Shown here one piece after another: positions 1 through 13,729 of a stretch of 64,000 nucleotides of DNA. The position numbers and the translations under genes are program-made. Numbering within the stretch: position 1 is the first letter of the stretch; the number at the start of each line of letters is the position of its first letter. The DNA comes from Mesotaenium endlicherianum (lineage: Eukaryota > Streptophyta > Zygnematophyceae > Zygnematales > Mesotaeniaceae). The notes beneath the pieces were generated by a model. The model made no database searches. It saw only the letters and a program-made list of their open reading frames with translations, and was not told the origin of the DNA. The stretch spans positions 62,389 through 126,388 of the forward strand of contig WELA01003597.1 of the NCBI GenBank assembly GCA_009602735.1, read 5' to 3'.

Positions 1-3000
1 CAAAGAAGTTCATAGGTGCTGCAAATATTGAGGGCCTACTCATGGACGATGGCTTGTCGTTGGATGGCATGCATGAGCTCAAGTGGCACATGCAATTTGT
101 GCCACTTGTCAAGCGGGTTCTCAGGATTGAAGCGGTTGCAGAGCAACTTTTGGCCCAGGTCTGTTGGTCTCTGTGTGACACTTGTCAGAATGTGTGTGTT
201 TGTGTCGTATGTGCGCAAACACTTTTGTATGGACACGTGTACTGGTAACTTACTACTCCGACACCCACCACCTCGAGAAGTTAAAAAACAAGCAATACAC
301 TTCCGTACAGCTTAATCATTTGCTTAGTATTGACAACTTGTGCAGCATGAGCTAGAAAGACGAAGCCTTGCTGTTTTCCGCAGGTCCAGCAGGATAATTA
401 TAGTAGCAAACTGCGTGGGATGTACAAAGATACATGCAGCATATCCTGATTGCTTGTATGTAAGTATTAGCACATCAATTTTTCAATTTCGTCTGCACAC
501 CTTGAGAAGTTATAGTAGAGCATTCATCACCTATAAAGTGGGGCATATTAGTGGCCAAAACTTCAGGAACAACAGGGCACTTCATTTGATGAACAAGGGA
601 GAGCAACCTCGGGACTGGGTGTTGCGCCTCATGCCCGCCATCCAATGACTATGCGCAGGGCCCTCCAGGCAGTGGTGCAGCATGGACTATCCGTAGCTTT
701 GAAGCTGAGTTTGTTTCGGCCATAGATCCATATCCTCATTACATATATATGTATATGTATATATGTATATATCATGACAGAGAGAGGACCTGGAAGTGAG
801 AGCTTTCCAGAAGGCATTGCCAAGCCCTAGGTTGCGTTGATAATTTGGTCAGATTTTTACACCCAGAAACTTGAACAGAACCCTAGGCTTGAAGCCTTCA
901 TGAAGTGGCACGCTGGCACCCCCAAACTCTAGGAAGCGTTGGAGCTAGTGAGGGGGGGCCCTCATTCAACACTCTTGTGGTCGTGTAGTGCCTATACTTA
1001 AGACCCTGATTACCTTACACTGGGGCTTCCCTCACTCCTTTGAAGATCCTGGGGAGGATTTATGCAGCTGACGCACACAAACACACACTTACACTCACTT
1101 TTGGGGGTGGAAGTGTGGCAAAGACAGGTCTGTGCTCTGCTTAGAGTGTACGCACTGACGACTTCATATATATGCGTGACCTATATATAAAGCACAACTG
1201 TAGTTAAGGCCACGAGTGGGACTTGGGGCATAAGTACATTTTCTTCTATTCCAGTGGTTTTGCTTAAATGTTACCTTCGAGATACAATGGTCATTCTCAA
1301 GCAGTATCTCTCTGAGCATTAACTGCTGGAGTTGCCTTGACAAAGTGTGGCATGTAATCAATCAATACACTACCGGAGGGCGTGGTAGCCTTCAAGAGCA
1401 TCACTGCGTACAGGTGTGGCCTTGACGTTGATCCACTAGTCAGCCTGCAGGAGGCTGAGGAGGGGCTTGCAGCCACATTGTGTGAGTTGCCACCCTATCT
1501 CTTCGCCATCTTCTCTGAACCACTCATCCCAATCTCGTTTGCACCCTGACCAATTTCTTCTGGCAATGCTTGACCTTTCCTCCTCCCTCTTGCTGTTTTG
1601 ATGCTCGTTGCCTTCCTTTTCCTTCTACATTGGAATGCTGGCAGTGAGACAGTCTCTCTCTCTCTCTCTCTCGGGAGGATGTAGTGGAGTTGAGACTTCA
1701 ACACTATTGTGATTATTGCCGTGGTTAATGTCTGCCCCTATCTCCTTGTTGATACTTGAGGCCACGCCTAGGCGTTGACCTTTTCTTGGAGAGGGAGGGC
1801 GGGGAAAGGCATTTCAGCACAGGGACTTGGAGGAGGGGGAGGAGGAGGAGGTGGAGCTGTGAGGCTGACAGACAAGCGACTGCTGAACTACTTGCTGGTG
1901 CTGGCACTGGAGGTGTGCGTGCAGCGGGACATCCCCATGCAGCTCCATACGGGGTGGGTCGCACGTTCTGTTTGCTTGGCACCAGCTTGCAATCCGTGCG
2001 TTGGTGGTGTATCATGCCGCACTATGATCTGCTGGACCCCCATGGGCCACAGAGGTGTTCGCTTGGCAGGACCGGCTGACTTTGGGTGACGTTGGGAAGC
2101 CATCAGTACATGGTTACCGGGCCTGGATGTGCATGATGCTTTAAAGCGTGGCGTCTCTGATCGAGGTTTCAAGCACCTGGCGAAGATGAGGGCTGGGTGG
2201 CGCCGTATCACTTCTTGAGCTGGGCTAGCAGTTACACTTGTGCATGAAGTGGGGGAGGAAGTGGATGCAATACTTGTAAACTTTGTCCTTGTAAGTCTCA
2301 CTTCCCCTGGTAGCAGTCAGGAAAGGGGTCTCCGGGCAGTGTATGGAAGCGGAACTCTCGCCTGGCGACTGCTTATGGCCCGCTTCTTCTCAGGCTGACT
2401 GCAAGCCAACTGGCGTGTCAAGCATGGGAGAGGCTGCTCTACACAGCCGCGTTTGTGCGACATGACCCTTGTTCCACTGCTTACAACCCCGTTCAAAAGC
2501 TTCCAGTTTCACCCCGTACAACGAGCGCGCGAGTGACTGACATGGTGTGCTAGGCAGCATTGTGCCATGTAGAAATGGTGGCAACGAAGCAGGCGGGCTT
2601 CTTGGATTGTGTTATAGCTCATCAATGCCAACCAAGCTCCCCTTTGATGAGGCTCCCCCTGCTTTCCTGCATACATGCATGCACAAGTAGCCGCATGAGG
2701 ACGTGTTGCCAGCCATGAGTGCATGCAGCTTTGGCGACAAGGACCTGGACTTGCTGACGGCCAACCCGCTGCTGCTGAAACCGCTGCTGGACGACGCCCG
2801 CTTCCAGAGGGCCAAGCTGGTGCTGCTGCACTGCTCCTACCCCTACATGCGCCAGGCGGGCTACTTGGCCAGCGTGTATCCCCAGGTAATGTCATCATGT
2901 GTGTTGGCCCCTCTGTGTAAGTGGTATGCTGCTCTGGCAGATGGTCATGAGCACAAATCCACTCTCACGCACATATGCGTAGAGATATGTCTTCTTGAGT

Positions 3001-4606
3001 GGTTGGTTGGATGGCTTATGGCTTTCACATAAGTGAAAGAAGGCACATACATTGAAAAGATGGAGTTCAGAGTGCAATATGCAACATGCTCAGTTGCACG
3101 TATAATATGTCAGCTGTAAAGAAGTGGCAGGGTGCACGTGCTGATGTGTCGGGGTCCAGGTGTACATTGACTACGGGCTGGTGTTTTCAAAGTTGAGCGT
3201 GCGTGGCATGCACATCGTTGCCCGGGAGCTGCTGGAGCTGACCCCTATCAACAAGGTAAATTGCTCCCCTCTGCCCTTGACCCTCGACCTTTAGCTATAC
3301 ATACACCTTCGCTTGATTTAACTTTGCTGTTAATGGCAATGTGTTGCTGCCTTTGTCGACCGTGGCAATGTTGCCAACCTGATTTTTGTCGTCTTGTCGG
3401 TCAGGACACATGAAAGTGCTTGAAGGTTCGGTGTTGGACGACATGAAGTTGGAATCTGAGGTTGAAAATTCAGATGGCATAAGAGTGTGGCCTGGTTTCC
3501 CTTTTCTCTCTTTTGCTACTCCAACTTCTCTGTCACCAATCCCTGTGCTCCTGGCATCGTTATTCAAGATGCCTTTGTAACGGCAGCACATGCAGCACTC
3601 AGGTGTGCAGTGAGCTTCTCTAGTCCTTTTGCGTGCGACTTTTAACCGTTGTGAGCAAGTGGTGAAAGGCTAATCCTGAGTATGCCACCTTTCTTCCACC
3701 TGCCAGATCATGTACAGCGGCGATGGATACGGCTTCGCTGAGTCGTACTATGTTGGTACGCCCCCCCTGTCCCCCCTCTTCAGGCGGAATCATCTGTGCT
3801 GATCTTGCTCAAGCTTGTTGCGGTGTTGAGTGGGAAAGAGGTTCGCATTTGAAAGGAACAGGCGAGTCCAGGCGCTCAAGCATAAACCTTTACTGTCATA
3901 ATTTTACAAGTGCCTGCATTCAAAAGGCCAGGGGCTGTGTTTGGACAATATTTTCAGTTCCGGGGGGCCAATTGCCACGCTTATGATCCCACTGAAAGGA
4001 TGGGAAAGCCGAGAGGGGGGGCTGTGGAGGCTTGCAGATCAGGTATTTGATTGTTTGACGCACATGCAATTGTTGCTGTGCAGGTGCCAAGTGGGGTCGC
4101 CAGATCCTCTCCCATGTCCTCTGTGAAGCGTACGATGATTGTGATCTGACGCTCCCGGAGGCTCTTTCGGCTGCCACCTGCATCCTCAGAGAGAATGCTA
4201 TCAAGCTTTACAAGCTGGACTTAACCAACCCCCCGCAAGCTGGGTCATCCGGCACTAGCAGTATAAGGCCAGCAGACGTAGCAGCAGCCCTTGAGCTGCC
4301 TGGTGGCAGGCCTGCAGGGGCGTCAAGAGGTGCCAGCCTTCCGGAGCAGGAGTGTCAAAGAGAAGGTGTAGCCCCACAGCCAGGAGGAGAGGCGGAGTTG
4401 CCGTCGTCTGACTTTGTGCGGCTGCTGTTTGTGGACGCCTCGGGCCAGCGGCGTGTGCGCGTGCGTGTGCCTGCCTTCCTACGTTCCTGCCGTCATTCAT
4501 CCGCCCATTCAAAGACCTCTGAAAGGGCGGTTACAACTTCGTGGAAGAGATTGAGGGTTGGGTGTGCTGCATAGGTTGCAGGAGAGACCTTTTCTTTGCG
4601 GGATTG

Positions 4607-4668
<62 letters not shown>

Positions 4669-7600
4669 TGGAGAGGATAAGGGAGATGTATGCGTAGCTG
4701 CTAGTCGTCCTTGCTTACATGTTGCTGTTGATTGAATGCTTGGGACAGATTGGAGAATGGTATAGCTTGTAGCAACTTTTCACCCTGTTAAGTGGCTCAA
4801 GTGGTTCTACGAGATGTGCTCTACTCCCTACACACTTTGCATAGCCTCTGCTTTGATAAGACATGGCTTTACAAACACGCACGCACACAGCCACACACAC
4901 GTGTATGCGTGTGGCGTACGTACTTTGCGTGCAAAGGAAGAATTGTTGTCTCTAATGTGGGCACTGACTACCGACGACTGAGTAGCTGTTTGTACCTGCA
5001 CGCTACGGCCGGGTTGATGTATGCACGTCTCCTGAGTTTGAATCGCCAACGTTGTCGAGCGCAAAGCTGGCCAAATCTCAGAGTGGACCGTCTTGTGCGT
5101 CTCACACTTGATCGGTGTGGCATGCAGATGGTGCCCACGGACCGGTTTGAGTCTGTGGTGGTCCAGCATGGCGTGGGCATCACGCAGGCCTGCATGGCCA
5201 TGTCATCGCTCTCTGATGCGCCATCCCCAGGAAGCGGCCTCTCAGCCGTGGGGGAGATTCGACTTGTCCCTGACTTGTCAACAAGGCGCAATATCCCTTG
5301 GTGAGCTTCTCCTGTGGGCAGCAGGGGCCGGCAGTGGGCGAATGGAAGTGGGGCAGAAGATTTTGTGAAGAGTTCTTACTTCAGGACGTAACAATCGACA
5401 TTAAGGCATAGACGTGTTGTGGCCTTTTGGTCTCTGCTGAAAGTAAAGGCTTCTGCCGCCTGTTTGCCTTTCCTGCCTAACGTTGCTGCTTCTGTCTTTG
5501 TGCCCGTCTTGGCTCTCAGGGTTGTGTTGGTAATGCCACTCACCTAGGATTGTACACACGTCATACAAGCAGACATCTACAATGTGTTGGTCGACATATA
5601 CAGTATCTGCGGAGAATGACACCTAGTGTTGATGGTGGGGGCAGGTGGCCCAAGCACGAGGTGGTGTTGGCAGACATGCACAGCGTGCCTGGGACGCCAT
5701 GGGACACGTGTCCGCGGGCCACGCTGTCGCGTGTTTGCGCGCTGCTTCTCCACGAGTTTGGCCTGGTGAGCGCCGCAGCTGAGGGGGAAAGAGGAAGAAG
5801 GCACATTGCTGGGAACCTGTATGCACATAGCGGTCAGATTGCAGTAGAGCTCTGATCGAGAAGTGTACGCCGAGGCGGCAAGAGGTGGGGTTCAGGGGCA
5901 ACTTGCACTTGTCACTTCACCGAGGTTAGAACATGAGAGGAGTGCTACTGGATGAGCAGCAAGCACAAGGCTGCTTTCCCTCTTCACCATTGCGCATCTC
6001 CAGGTGTCTCTGGCTGCTGCCCCATGTGGCTCGTCAATGTTGTCCCTGGGCTTGAGACGTCCACTCCTGCGCGTGAATGCAGGAGGCGAGGGCAGCGTAC
6101 GAGAGTGAGTTCTACCTGCTTCACAGCGACAGGTAGGCGGGTGGGGGCATATATCACTCTTCCTGCTCATTGCATATGCCTCTGCGCTGGTGCTGCCCTT
6201 CTCGTGCTTCCCCCCGCCCAACTGTGGTTATGTTTGTCTGTCCCACTCCACAAGTTTCTGAGCGTAACACTGTTGCCTGCCTCTGCCCTCTCCCCATGCA
6301 GCCTAAAGCCCGTGGACGCGACTCCCTACTGCTCCTCAGCCGCGCTCGATGCTGTGGCACCCTTTCTGGCGGGCTGCGCTGCTGCTGCCGCCGGTCTCGG
6401 CGTCACCATTGAACAGGTGATCCTTTGCTCTCTGTTGACAAGTTCATGTGGTTCTCCCATTTTGTATGTTGTGCAACTAATACATCGGAGCCCATCAAGC
6501 ACGCTTCATGTGTTTGCCTCATCCAACCAGGGTGCTCAGCGTGTTGCTATAGTACCAGAGCAGATGTCAGTCAGACTCTTGTAGTGGCCAGCCAGGCTTG
6601 TGCGTCCCTACGTGTGCACAGCTGGCCATTGCACGGGTGCCCCACGTCAGAGGGCGTCATTGCGCGTCGCAGCGGACACTTCTCTTGTGTGAGCATTTAT
6701 GCTGGTCAAGCTTCCAGCTGCCCAGTTTTTGTTCTGGAGAGACTCTCAGTAAACCTTCACGAGTTCTGAAAGGGTGGGGGCTGCTGGACAAGAGTCCACC
6801 GGCTTCTGCTAAGGCGCATCCAGGATTGCGTGATGGGTGGCACTTGCTTTCGATGCGCGAATGGGCAGATGCATGCAGAATCAGGGGGGGGTCAGTTTGA
6901 AATTGCGCTCACGCCTGGCAGCGCCATGGAGGCTGCCGACCAGGTGACCTACCTACGGGAGGCAGTGACAGCTGTGGCCCGCAAGCACAAGTACAGGGCA
7001 ACGTTCCTTCCTCAGTGCGCATTCATTCCTCCTCTCTCGGTCCAACATTCTCAGGTTCCTCCTGTTGATGCATATGCCAGGGATACATGTCCAAATTGGT
7101 CAATCTCTTCTGCATGCACTTTTCAATGTACTCACATATCCAGTTTATCTTTTTTTGTTCTTGTAAGCACCTGTTCTTTTTGGAGGGGGGAGTCTCTGTA
7201 ACAAACTGACAAGGAAAATGTGTATGTGTATCAAATTACCTGCTTTGTTTTACACAAACAATGCACCAAATAACCATGTGTTTGCGTGCGCCAGGTGGCG
7301 CGAGAACGACGCAGCAAGTGGAGCCCACATGCACGTCAGCCTCTGGAAAGATGGCATCAACGTGTTTGCCGTTACAAGCCCAGGCAAGAAGCACAATGGA
7401 GGCGTCCCCATGGGCGAGCACTTCATGGCTGGCGTTCTCCAGCATCTGCCAGCTGTCATGGCCTTCACTGCGCCCATTCCCATGAGGTGAGACTTGCCCA
7501 AAAAAAATGCAGTCATTTGAACATGTTTCTTATCCTGTAGAAAGTTTACATGTCACTCTTACCGTGGTTTTTGAAATCTCACGCAAATATGGACGTGGTT

Positions 7601-9175
7601 ATCGGCGGGGAAACGGGTGATGCAGTTGCTTGGTCAGTAGAGGGTTGTGTCTAACAAGTGTCTGAGCAGCGTCCGGACAGGGGCAGGTCACTAGTGGTCA
7701 ACTTTCGCAGGGCCACATACTATGTGGGAGGATGTTGCACGTGTGAAACGAGACAGGCAAGTACGTGAAGCATGCCAGACAGCCCCTTTTCTTCCTTTAT
7801 TTGGAGCTGGATGCTGTTGGGCCAGAGGCGGACATTCCGTTTCCATCGTATCGCCTTCTCCATTGTGGGGCCTGCCCTTCCAGGCGGCTACAAGTCATGT
7901 GGAGGGTTTTGGTGGAGGGGAGGCGTGGGGGGGCAGATCTCAATCACATCATCTTTGCTGCAGAAAAAGAACTTGCACACGTAGCAAGGACTTGCGTACT
8001 GCTGCGCTGTTCATCCAAGCACTCCATGGCCACCTATTTTGCATACAGTATGAATGACGTGAGGCATTCTTGAGCTCAAAAGTGTTCTTGCGCTCTGATC
8101 TGAGAAACAGGAGGGCTCTGTAACATGCGACGGGGGGGGGGGGATGCGCAGCTATGAGCGACTGGCGCCGAACAAGTGGACGGGCGCCTTCCAGTGCTGG
8201 GGCCGGGAGAACCGTGAAGCGGCCCTGCGCACCTGCTGTCCGCCTGGGGCCGATCTCACGCAAGTGACCAACTTTGAGGTGAAGGCCGTGGACGCGTGCG
8301 CCAACCCCCACCTGGCGCTGGCAGCCGTCATTGCGGCCGGCATTGCTGGCCTGAGGGAGCACATCAATCTACCCCCTCCTGTCGGTGAGATTTGGGGGCC
8401 TGTTTAACCTGCATGGTTGGGCGCAGGCAGGGGGGCACACTACACGTGCACAAGCAGGCATGTAGAGGCGTACATGAATCCGTTTCGATGCTTGCAAAGG
8501 ATTTCACAGTCAGACAGACAGACACTGCATACCTCTCGTATGTTTCATAGGTGTGCTCAGAGGTTGCACAGGCCCGTGCTATGACCACAGCCCCGCCAGC
8601 CCTGGTGGGTCCAGAAAGGGCTGCTGTTGTCAGGAGGCACACTTTTCAGTTATTGGTGATGGGGTCTCAGGTGTAGGTGCTAGGGGCAAGAATCTGGTGG
8701 CTTACTTTGAGTTTGGGTAGGATCCGGATCAGTCCAGGGCCCAAGAACCAGGGACAGTGACGGTCGGCATGGTCACCCGTCCATGTCACTCGTCCTGCCT
8801 TCAGTATCTTGAAGCTTCTCAGTGCCTGTGGTTGTGATACTGGCCAAGGGCCTAATCCAGAAGGCTTCCTTGATCCTTGGCAGAGGTGAACCCCGCAGAG
8901 CTGCCAGATGTGAGGAGGCTACCAGCTTCTCTCCAAGAAGCCACGGAGTCCCTGAAGCAAGACCACGTCCTATTGGAGATTCTGGGCGACAAGCTCTGCC
9001 AGTGCATTCTGGCCGTTCGTGCGGTCAGTACCACGCTTTCCTCTTGCCCCCCCGCATGGCGCCCGCTTATGTCGTCCCGAGGCTGACCCGTTTCTCACGT
9101 AACGCTGCCTAGGAAGTTACCGTGAGAATGCTCACGGCTACATCCAGATGGATACTTACCTCCCAGTGGTTATTT
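1..9175 (+). CDS. NodGS: Nodulin/glutamine synthetase-like protein (amidohydrolase-GSI fusion), 5' partial
   Basis: Multi-exon gene entering from the left edge. Exons read by eye: 3-158, 659-about 750, 1379-1481, 1872-1953, 2729-2885, 3160-3255, 3707-3755, 4084-4460, 5128-5300, 5645-5765, 6083-6132, 6302-6416, 6869-7014, 7295-7486, 8152-8384, 8884-9023, and an uncertain last exon near 9110-9175. The N-terminal half is the amidohydrolase domain of plant NodGS/fungal FluG (DDGLSLDGMHELKWH, QRDIPMQLHTGFGDKDLDLL, LHCSYPY, YSGDGYGFAESYY). The C-terminal half is a GSI-like glutamine synthetase: GEIRLVPDLST beta-grasp, HAESGGGQFEIAL, GAHMHVSLW, NKWTGAFQCWGRENREAALR. Glutamate, histidine and arginine active-site positions look retained. 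In plants the protein is cytosolic, linked to stress and root responses, with little proven GS activity. Phases close between exons from 1379 to 9023. The exon at 659 is joined with less certainty, and the last exon fits only with a frame change. Confidence 0.87.
1653..1672. repeat. (TC)n microsatellite
   Basis: Ten perfect TC dinucleotides inside an intron of the NodGS-like gene, between the exons ending at 1481 and starting at 1872. Confidence 0.95.
4610..4664. repeat. (AC)n microsatellite
   Basis: About 27 perfect AC units in the intron between the NodGS-like exons 4084-4460 and 5128-5300. Confidence 0.97.
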
Positions 9176-9179
9176 GGCA

Positions 9180-12100
9180 TCTCTGTGTTTCTGTATCTTC
9201 ACGGGTGTTTTTGTATGGCGCCACGTCTCCTGCCCTTTTCTTTGGTCAAGCAAAGTACGCTCTTGGGGAAGTCGCCAGCCTGTAGCCTTCTTCGTGCGAT
9301 GTGCTTCACGTGAAAGTGCGTCGTCTTCTGACTGACACCATCACAGTGAACCCCTCTGATTGAAACTTTCCTTATAGTGGAGATACTCGGCTGTGCCGTG
9401 CCCTCCCCAGCCTGCCTTGGAGCCTAGATCTTGTGCCACCTGACCACTTGCTTGAAGGGAAGAAGTCAGTGCAATTTGCCTGTGGCATTCTGCCTTTCGC
9501 ACGTTCATGTGGGAAGTTCGCGCAGCCGATGTGACCCCCGATACCAAAACTTTCCTTCTTCATTGCAGATTGAAACCCCAAGAATTATATCCTTGATGTT
9601 GTCACAATCTGAGACCCTGATCGAAGACCTGAGGCTGAAACTCAGGAACACCTGTGCTTTTGGAGCTTGTGCTCCTCGTGCATGCTTTATTTGCTGCCCA
9701 GCTCCCCCTTGGCTGCACAAGGTTGTACGGACTGGAGTTCCTTAGAGCCTACAAAGAGCGAAAGGGATCCAAAAAAAGCATGTTGACGTGCACGGGCATG
9801 AGTGAATCAGCAGTTGCATATGGCAGCACATGTGCCTTCCTTACATGTTTAAGGCCTTGCACGCTCTCTTGTCCCTTACTTTATCAAGGACCACCACCAC
9901 TGGTGTAATTCCACACCAGCAATGGTTTGTGTGCCAAATCTCTTGCTGTGTTTTCTTTCCATATCTGTGCTTTAATTTGTTTTTGATGGGGGTGCAGACT
10001 GAAGTGGATGCACCTCCAGAAAGGCGAGAGTCTCTGCTTATGAGATATTGATACTAGATAGCATCAACTTCCTCTTTGTTCGGGTACTTAGACTTGAAGC
10101 CATTGGGCTGGCACTTGACAGTGAACGTTCTTGTTACGTTATAATCAGGCGGTCTCTGATATGGGGTCGATATTAAAGTACCTTACCTAGTCGTTTGGAT
10201 GGTTATGTAACCAACCACCAAGTGTATCTATGATGCTGAGGCAGAAAGAAGAAACACAAGGTTTAAAGCTTAGATGTTTTTCTCCAACTTTTTGGTTCCC
10301 TTTAGTCCTGTTCGCACGAACGAACATGATTTGGTATTAAAATGCTAGCAGTGAGTTGCTTTCTTCTTGGATATATTCCGGGCCTTTATTTAGATCTCTC
10401 AATATTCTCAACTTTGCCTCACAGTTGGTAGTCACACGTTGTCTTCAAATAGTGACGGGTCTTAGGCTTTGAGTGTTGGGCCTATATTGCAAAGTAAGAG
10501 CACTGGAGAGCCACTATAGAACTCGTAATGTGGCAGGCTAATCTTGCTACTTAAGGAGAAATATATCACTCACTTAGGAGGTAAGGTCATCAACCCTCAT
10601 TCCCAGACGAAGTTGACCACTAACCCATCCCATCCCAGGCACAAGCATGGACCTTGCTATGTATAACATGCGATTATGTGTGTTATAGCTGGTGAACAAC
10701 TTCTTTAACAACCTCAGAGAGGCACGTGGCATCAAATAACAACGCATAAGTGGTTTGCGTGAGAGTAGTGCAAACATGACATACATGCAAAGACATGCAA
10801 ACATGGAGTAACGAGTTCCACTCAATGCTAACTGGCACAAAGGGATGCAATTAACAGAAGTATAGTCACTCAAGATACACAGGTGTACTTGAAGTCATTG
10901 CGGCTGAAAAAGGACCTCATGCTCGCCTTCATTGTATAAAGCTATAAAATCATGTAGATGATTGAGGGTCAACAATAGTATCTCTACATAATACTTAGCC
11001 AATAGGGTGGTTCGGTTGGCACGCCCACTCCTAGTGCTCATTTTGCAATTAAAGAGGCAAAGTACAAGTGTGTCTAGTCTTGTGAACGTGTAATGGTAGC
11101 CTTGCAGTTGTAACAATGAATGTTAGAATTGTCTATATTCACGCTCGGATTGTGCTAGGGATTTCTCTTGGCAAGATGTGTTCGCCACCATAGAGATACA
11201 CTTTCCACGACGTAGGATGACAAAAAAGGGGAGGGTCTCCCACTGTAAAAACACAAGAGCTCATTTATGGGCTCAAAGCGGAAATTTCGAGATCAACAAA
11301 TTTTTTCTAGAAGGTAGTAAGCTGCCACACCTTGAGTATGTGCAAGTCACAAGATAGCTCCAATCAATCTTCGCAAAAAGTGATGACAGGCCTCAATAAT
11401 GTCGCCTATTCAACTTGTCGGTTGTGGTCGATCTGGTGCACCTGGGGGCCGCTGGGCTGACCCACGTGCGCGCCCTAGCTAGTTCCTAGTTTCGCCTGGG
11501 GCCTTGTAAGCTGTAACTGCGCGCTAGCACTGTAGCCGCGCGCACTGGACCTCTGGAGCTGCCAGTTGCAGCCTTTGCGGCTGTGCACGCCACTAGACGG
11601 CGCCTCTCTTTTTGCTCAGCTAGCCTGGTGGAACTTCGTTATAAGTCCTACATTGGCTAATCAGCAATTACTTTTGATCAGCCTATTTTTAATGTGTACC
11701 TGGAAATTATCATACTGGCTTGTCTTGGGAAAGAACACTCGCGAGGTTAACCTGCGCTTGTGACCAAGCTTGGGATTGAGCTTGTAAGAGTCCTCTGTGC
11801 CTGCATTGCACTCAAAACTCCGGACTGGATAGTCCGTTTGGTGATTGTGTGTTGACTACAATCGCTGGGTTAGCTTGAGCTGGAAGCTGCCAGCTCAGTC
11901 CCAGCCTGCTGCTTCTGAGCCTAAGCGGATACATTGCTCAGGGCCAGGCTGGCACTTGGTCTCCCTGCTAGAGGCTGTTGCAGCCAGCTACATTGGCTGA
12001 TCAAAGTCCTATTTGATAGCACAAGGCCCGTTAGTTTGAGTTTGATTTAGGAAGCATTTGTTTTATTTGCCTTCCTTGAGAATCACTGGGTTAGTAAGAG

Positions 12101-12410
12101 TAGAGCCCAACGTAGTTAGTCAACATATGTTGTAGCAGTCCAGCTTGGGAGGAGTAGCTGAGTAGTCCGGCAGGAGAGATAGCTTAGTCTACCCGTGTTG
12201 CAGAAGCTAGGACTCTGGTGGTCTCGCATTAATAGCAGATTAAAGACTTGCCGGTCTATGTCCTGGGAACCTGCTGCAACTAGGGATGGCTGCATTTTTT
12301 GTAGCATTGATCCAGGCCCTGGGGCTTGGCTGTCTGAATCTCACCTTCCGGCTTCTACTGTCGCTAATGTTTCCAGTTTAGGACAATTCTCTGCAGGTTC
12401 GACCTCGTCT
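9180..12410. other. No gene recognised
   Basis: After the GS-domain exons I find only short open frames without conserved motifs. An acceptor-like site near 9567 could belong to untranslated exons of the upstream gene. From about 11,400 to 11,600 the sequence turns GC-rich, and from 11.7 to 12.4 kb it may be an old repeat, but no LTR ends or coding remnants could be identified. Confidence 0.5.
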
Positions 12411-12414
12411 CGCT

Positions 12415-13280
12415 AGGCATGCTTACCCTTAGAGAAAGAGCGCCGGGCCCTGGTCCTCTCCGCCTTCATCTCGTCACTCGTGCACCCTCTCAGCCCATCC
12501 AGTCTAGGGTTTCAAGGTGCAATGTGAGGAGGCAAGCTGATGGTGCCGTCCAGCGCGGGGTCGAAGTCGTTTTCGACAGCCCTGTCATTCCCTTGGTCCT
12601 CCAGGTCCATTGTCATTCAACGCTAATCCGTAGGCTGCTTAAAGAAAGCAAGGTCTGACTTCTTCAATGTACAGGGATACCAGTGTGCTGAGAACATCTG
12701 CTGATGGGTCTCCTTGGCCAAGAATTTTCAGCTCACCCTCTCCACCAGATATTGGTGGATACTCAGGCTATATATTTAAGGCCTTGGCTTCCTTGACAGT
12801 GTACCCCACCATCCTGGCATAGTTATCGTACAAGAGATGTCCAGTGTGGATCTCAATATACTTGTCCACAGCTCCCACTCCTTCCCTTTGCAGGGTTGCC
12901 TTCTGATCTGCTGCCCTACTCTCCTGGGCAAATTTTAGTGCCTCTTGCCAAAGGCCAAATCTTTTTCCCAAGACTGTGTACCGATAGCTATCCAGTTTCT
13001 TCTTCCATTCTTCTTCTCCCTTACGTAGGCTTTTCTTCTCAGCCTTCTTGTCCTCAACTTTTCCGAGTCTGGCCTCCTTAGCCTTCTTGTCCTGCTCCTC
13101 TTTCCTGGCCCTTTCTTCATCTTCCCTTTTCTTCTCGGCCTCCTTCTTGAGTCGTCGACGTCGTTCTACCTCCCGTCCTGAAAGTGAACTGGCTCCAATG
13201 TCTCCCTGGAATTCTTGATTTTGTTACCGGGCTTTGTCGGCCTTCCTCTTCCTCTTAAGTTTGTCCTTTTGTTTGGTCAT
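12415..13280 (-). pseudogene. Third ORF of element A (post-pol accessory ORF), truncated
   Basis: Starts with ATG at 13,280 (MTKQKDKLKRKRKADKAR, then an in-frame TAA) and runs toward lower coordinates. It has a lysine/arginine/glutamate-rich coiled-coil-like N-terminus, then the conserved core RYTVLGKRFGLWQEALKFAQ and YDNYARMVGYTVKEAKAL. After frame changes the segment near 12,700 matches the EFLA-HWYPCTLKK region of the element B copy, and the segment near 12,500 matches its LPPHIAP-PRLDG region. It is cut off near 12,415 before the acidic and C-terminal parts. The ORF lies about 450 nt downstream of the chromodomain stop. I do not recognise a protein family. Presence of the same ORF in three copies in this window shows it belongs to the element. 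Confidence 0.75.
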
Positions 13281-13599
13281 CCTGCTCACATATGCAATAG
13301 CTCAGTTAGTGTAGTAATAGAATATAGGACACCCGAAGAGGCATAATGGGCAAGAACGTTGTTACAACCTGATTCTAATTTACCTTGCGAGGAGAGTGAG
13401 TGGGAGTGGTAAGCTTGACACAGAGGTATTTTAGAGAATGTAACGTTGTGATAAGTGAGTACGAGCGCAATTGAATGGGAGAGTTTATTTGTAAAGGCAG
13501 ATTTCTAACTACCAAAAATTTGTCGCACTCCTTTCAACTTGATTATAAGGCGGGTTGCCTGTCACAACCGTCCCTTAATTGTCACTTACTGTCACTTTC

Positions 13600-13650
13600 C
13601 CCTCCAACTTAAATGGAGACAAGACCTCCTGTCACCTGTCCCTGGCAACC
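13600..13650 (-). promoter_or_regulatory. Hairpin plus internal polypurine-tract-like motif, element A
   Basis: Between chromodomain and third ORF the minus strand carries an imperfect GACAGG...CTTGTC stem followed by TTTAAGTTGGAGGGG, the counterpart of 61,193-61,230 in element B. A second weaker AAGTTGAAAGGAG copy follows near 13,530-13,545, as in element B. Confidence 0.6.
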
Positions 13651-13729
13651 AAAATGACAGGTATGATGGGTTACCAGCTTCCGGAGATACAAACGTTTTA
13701 ACGCCCCTCTTGCGTTGACTAAATGGTCC

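Noticed and set aside
11400-12410. A possible LTR next to element A
   Set aside because: No TG/CA ends, no partner repeat and no primer-binding site or polypurine tract adjacent.
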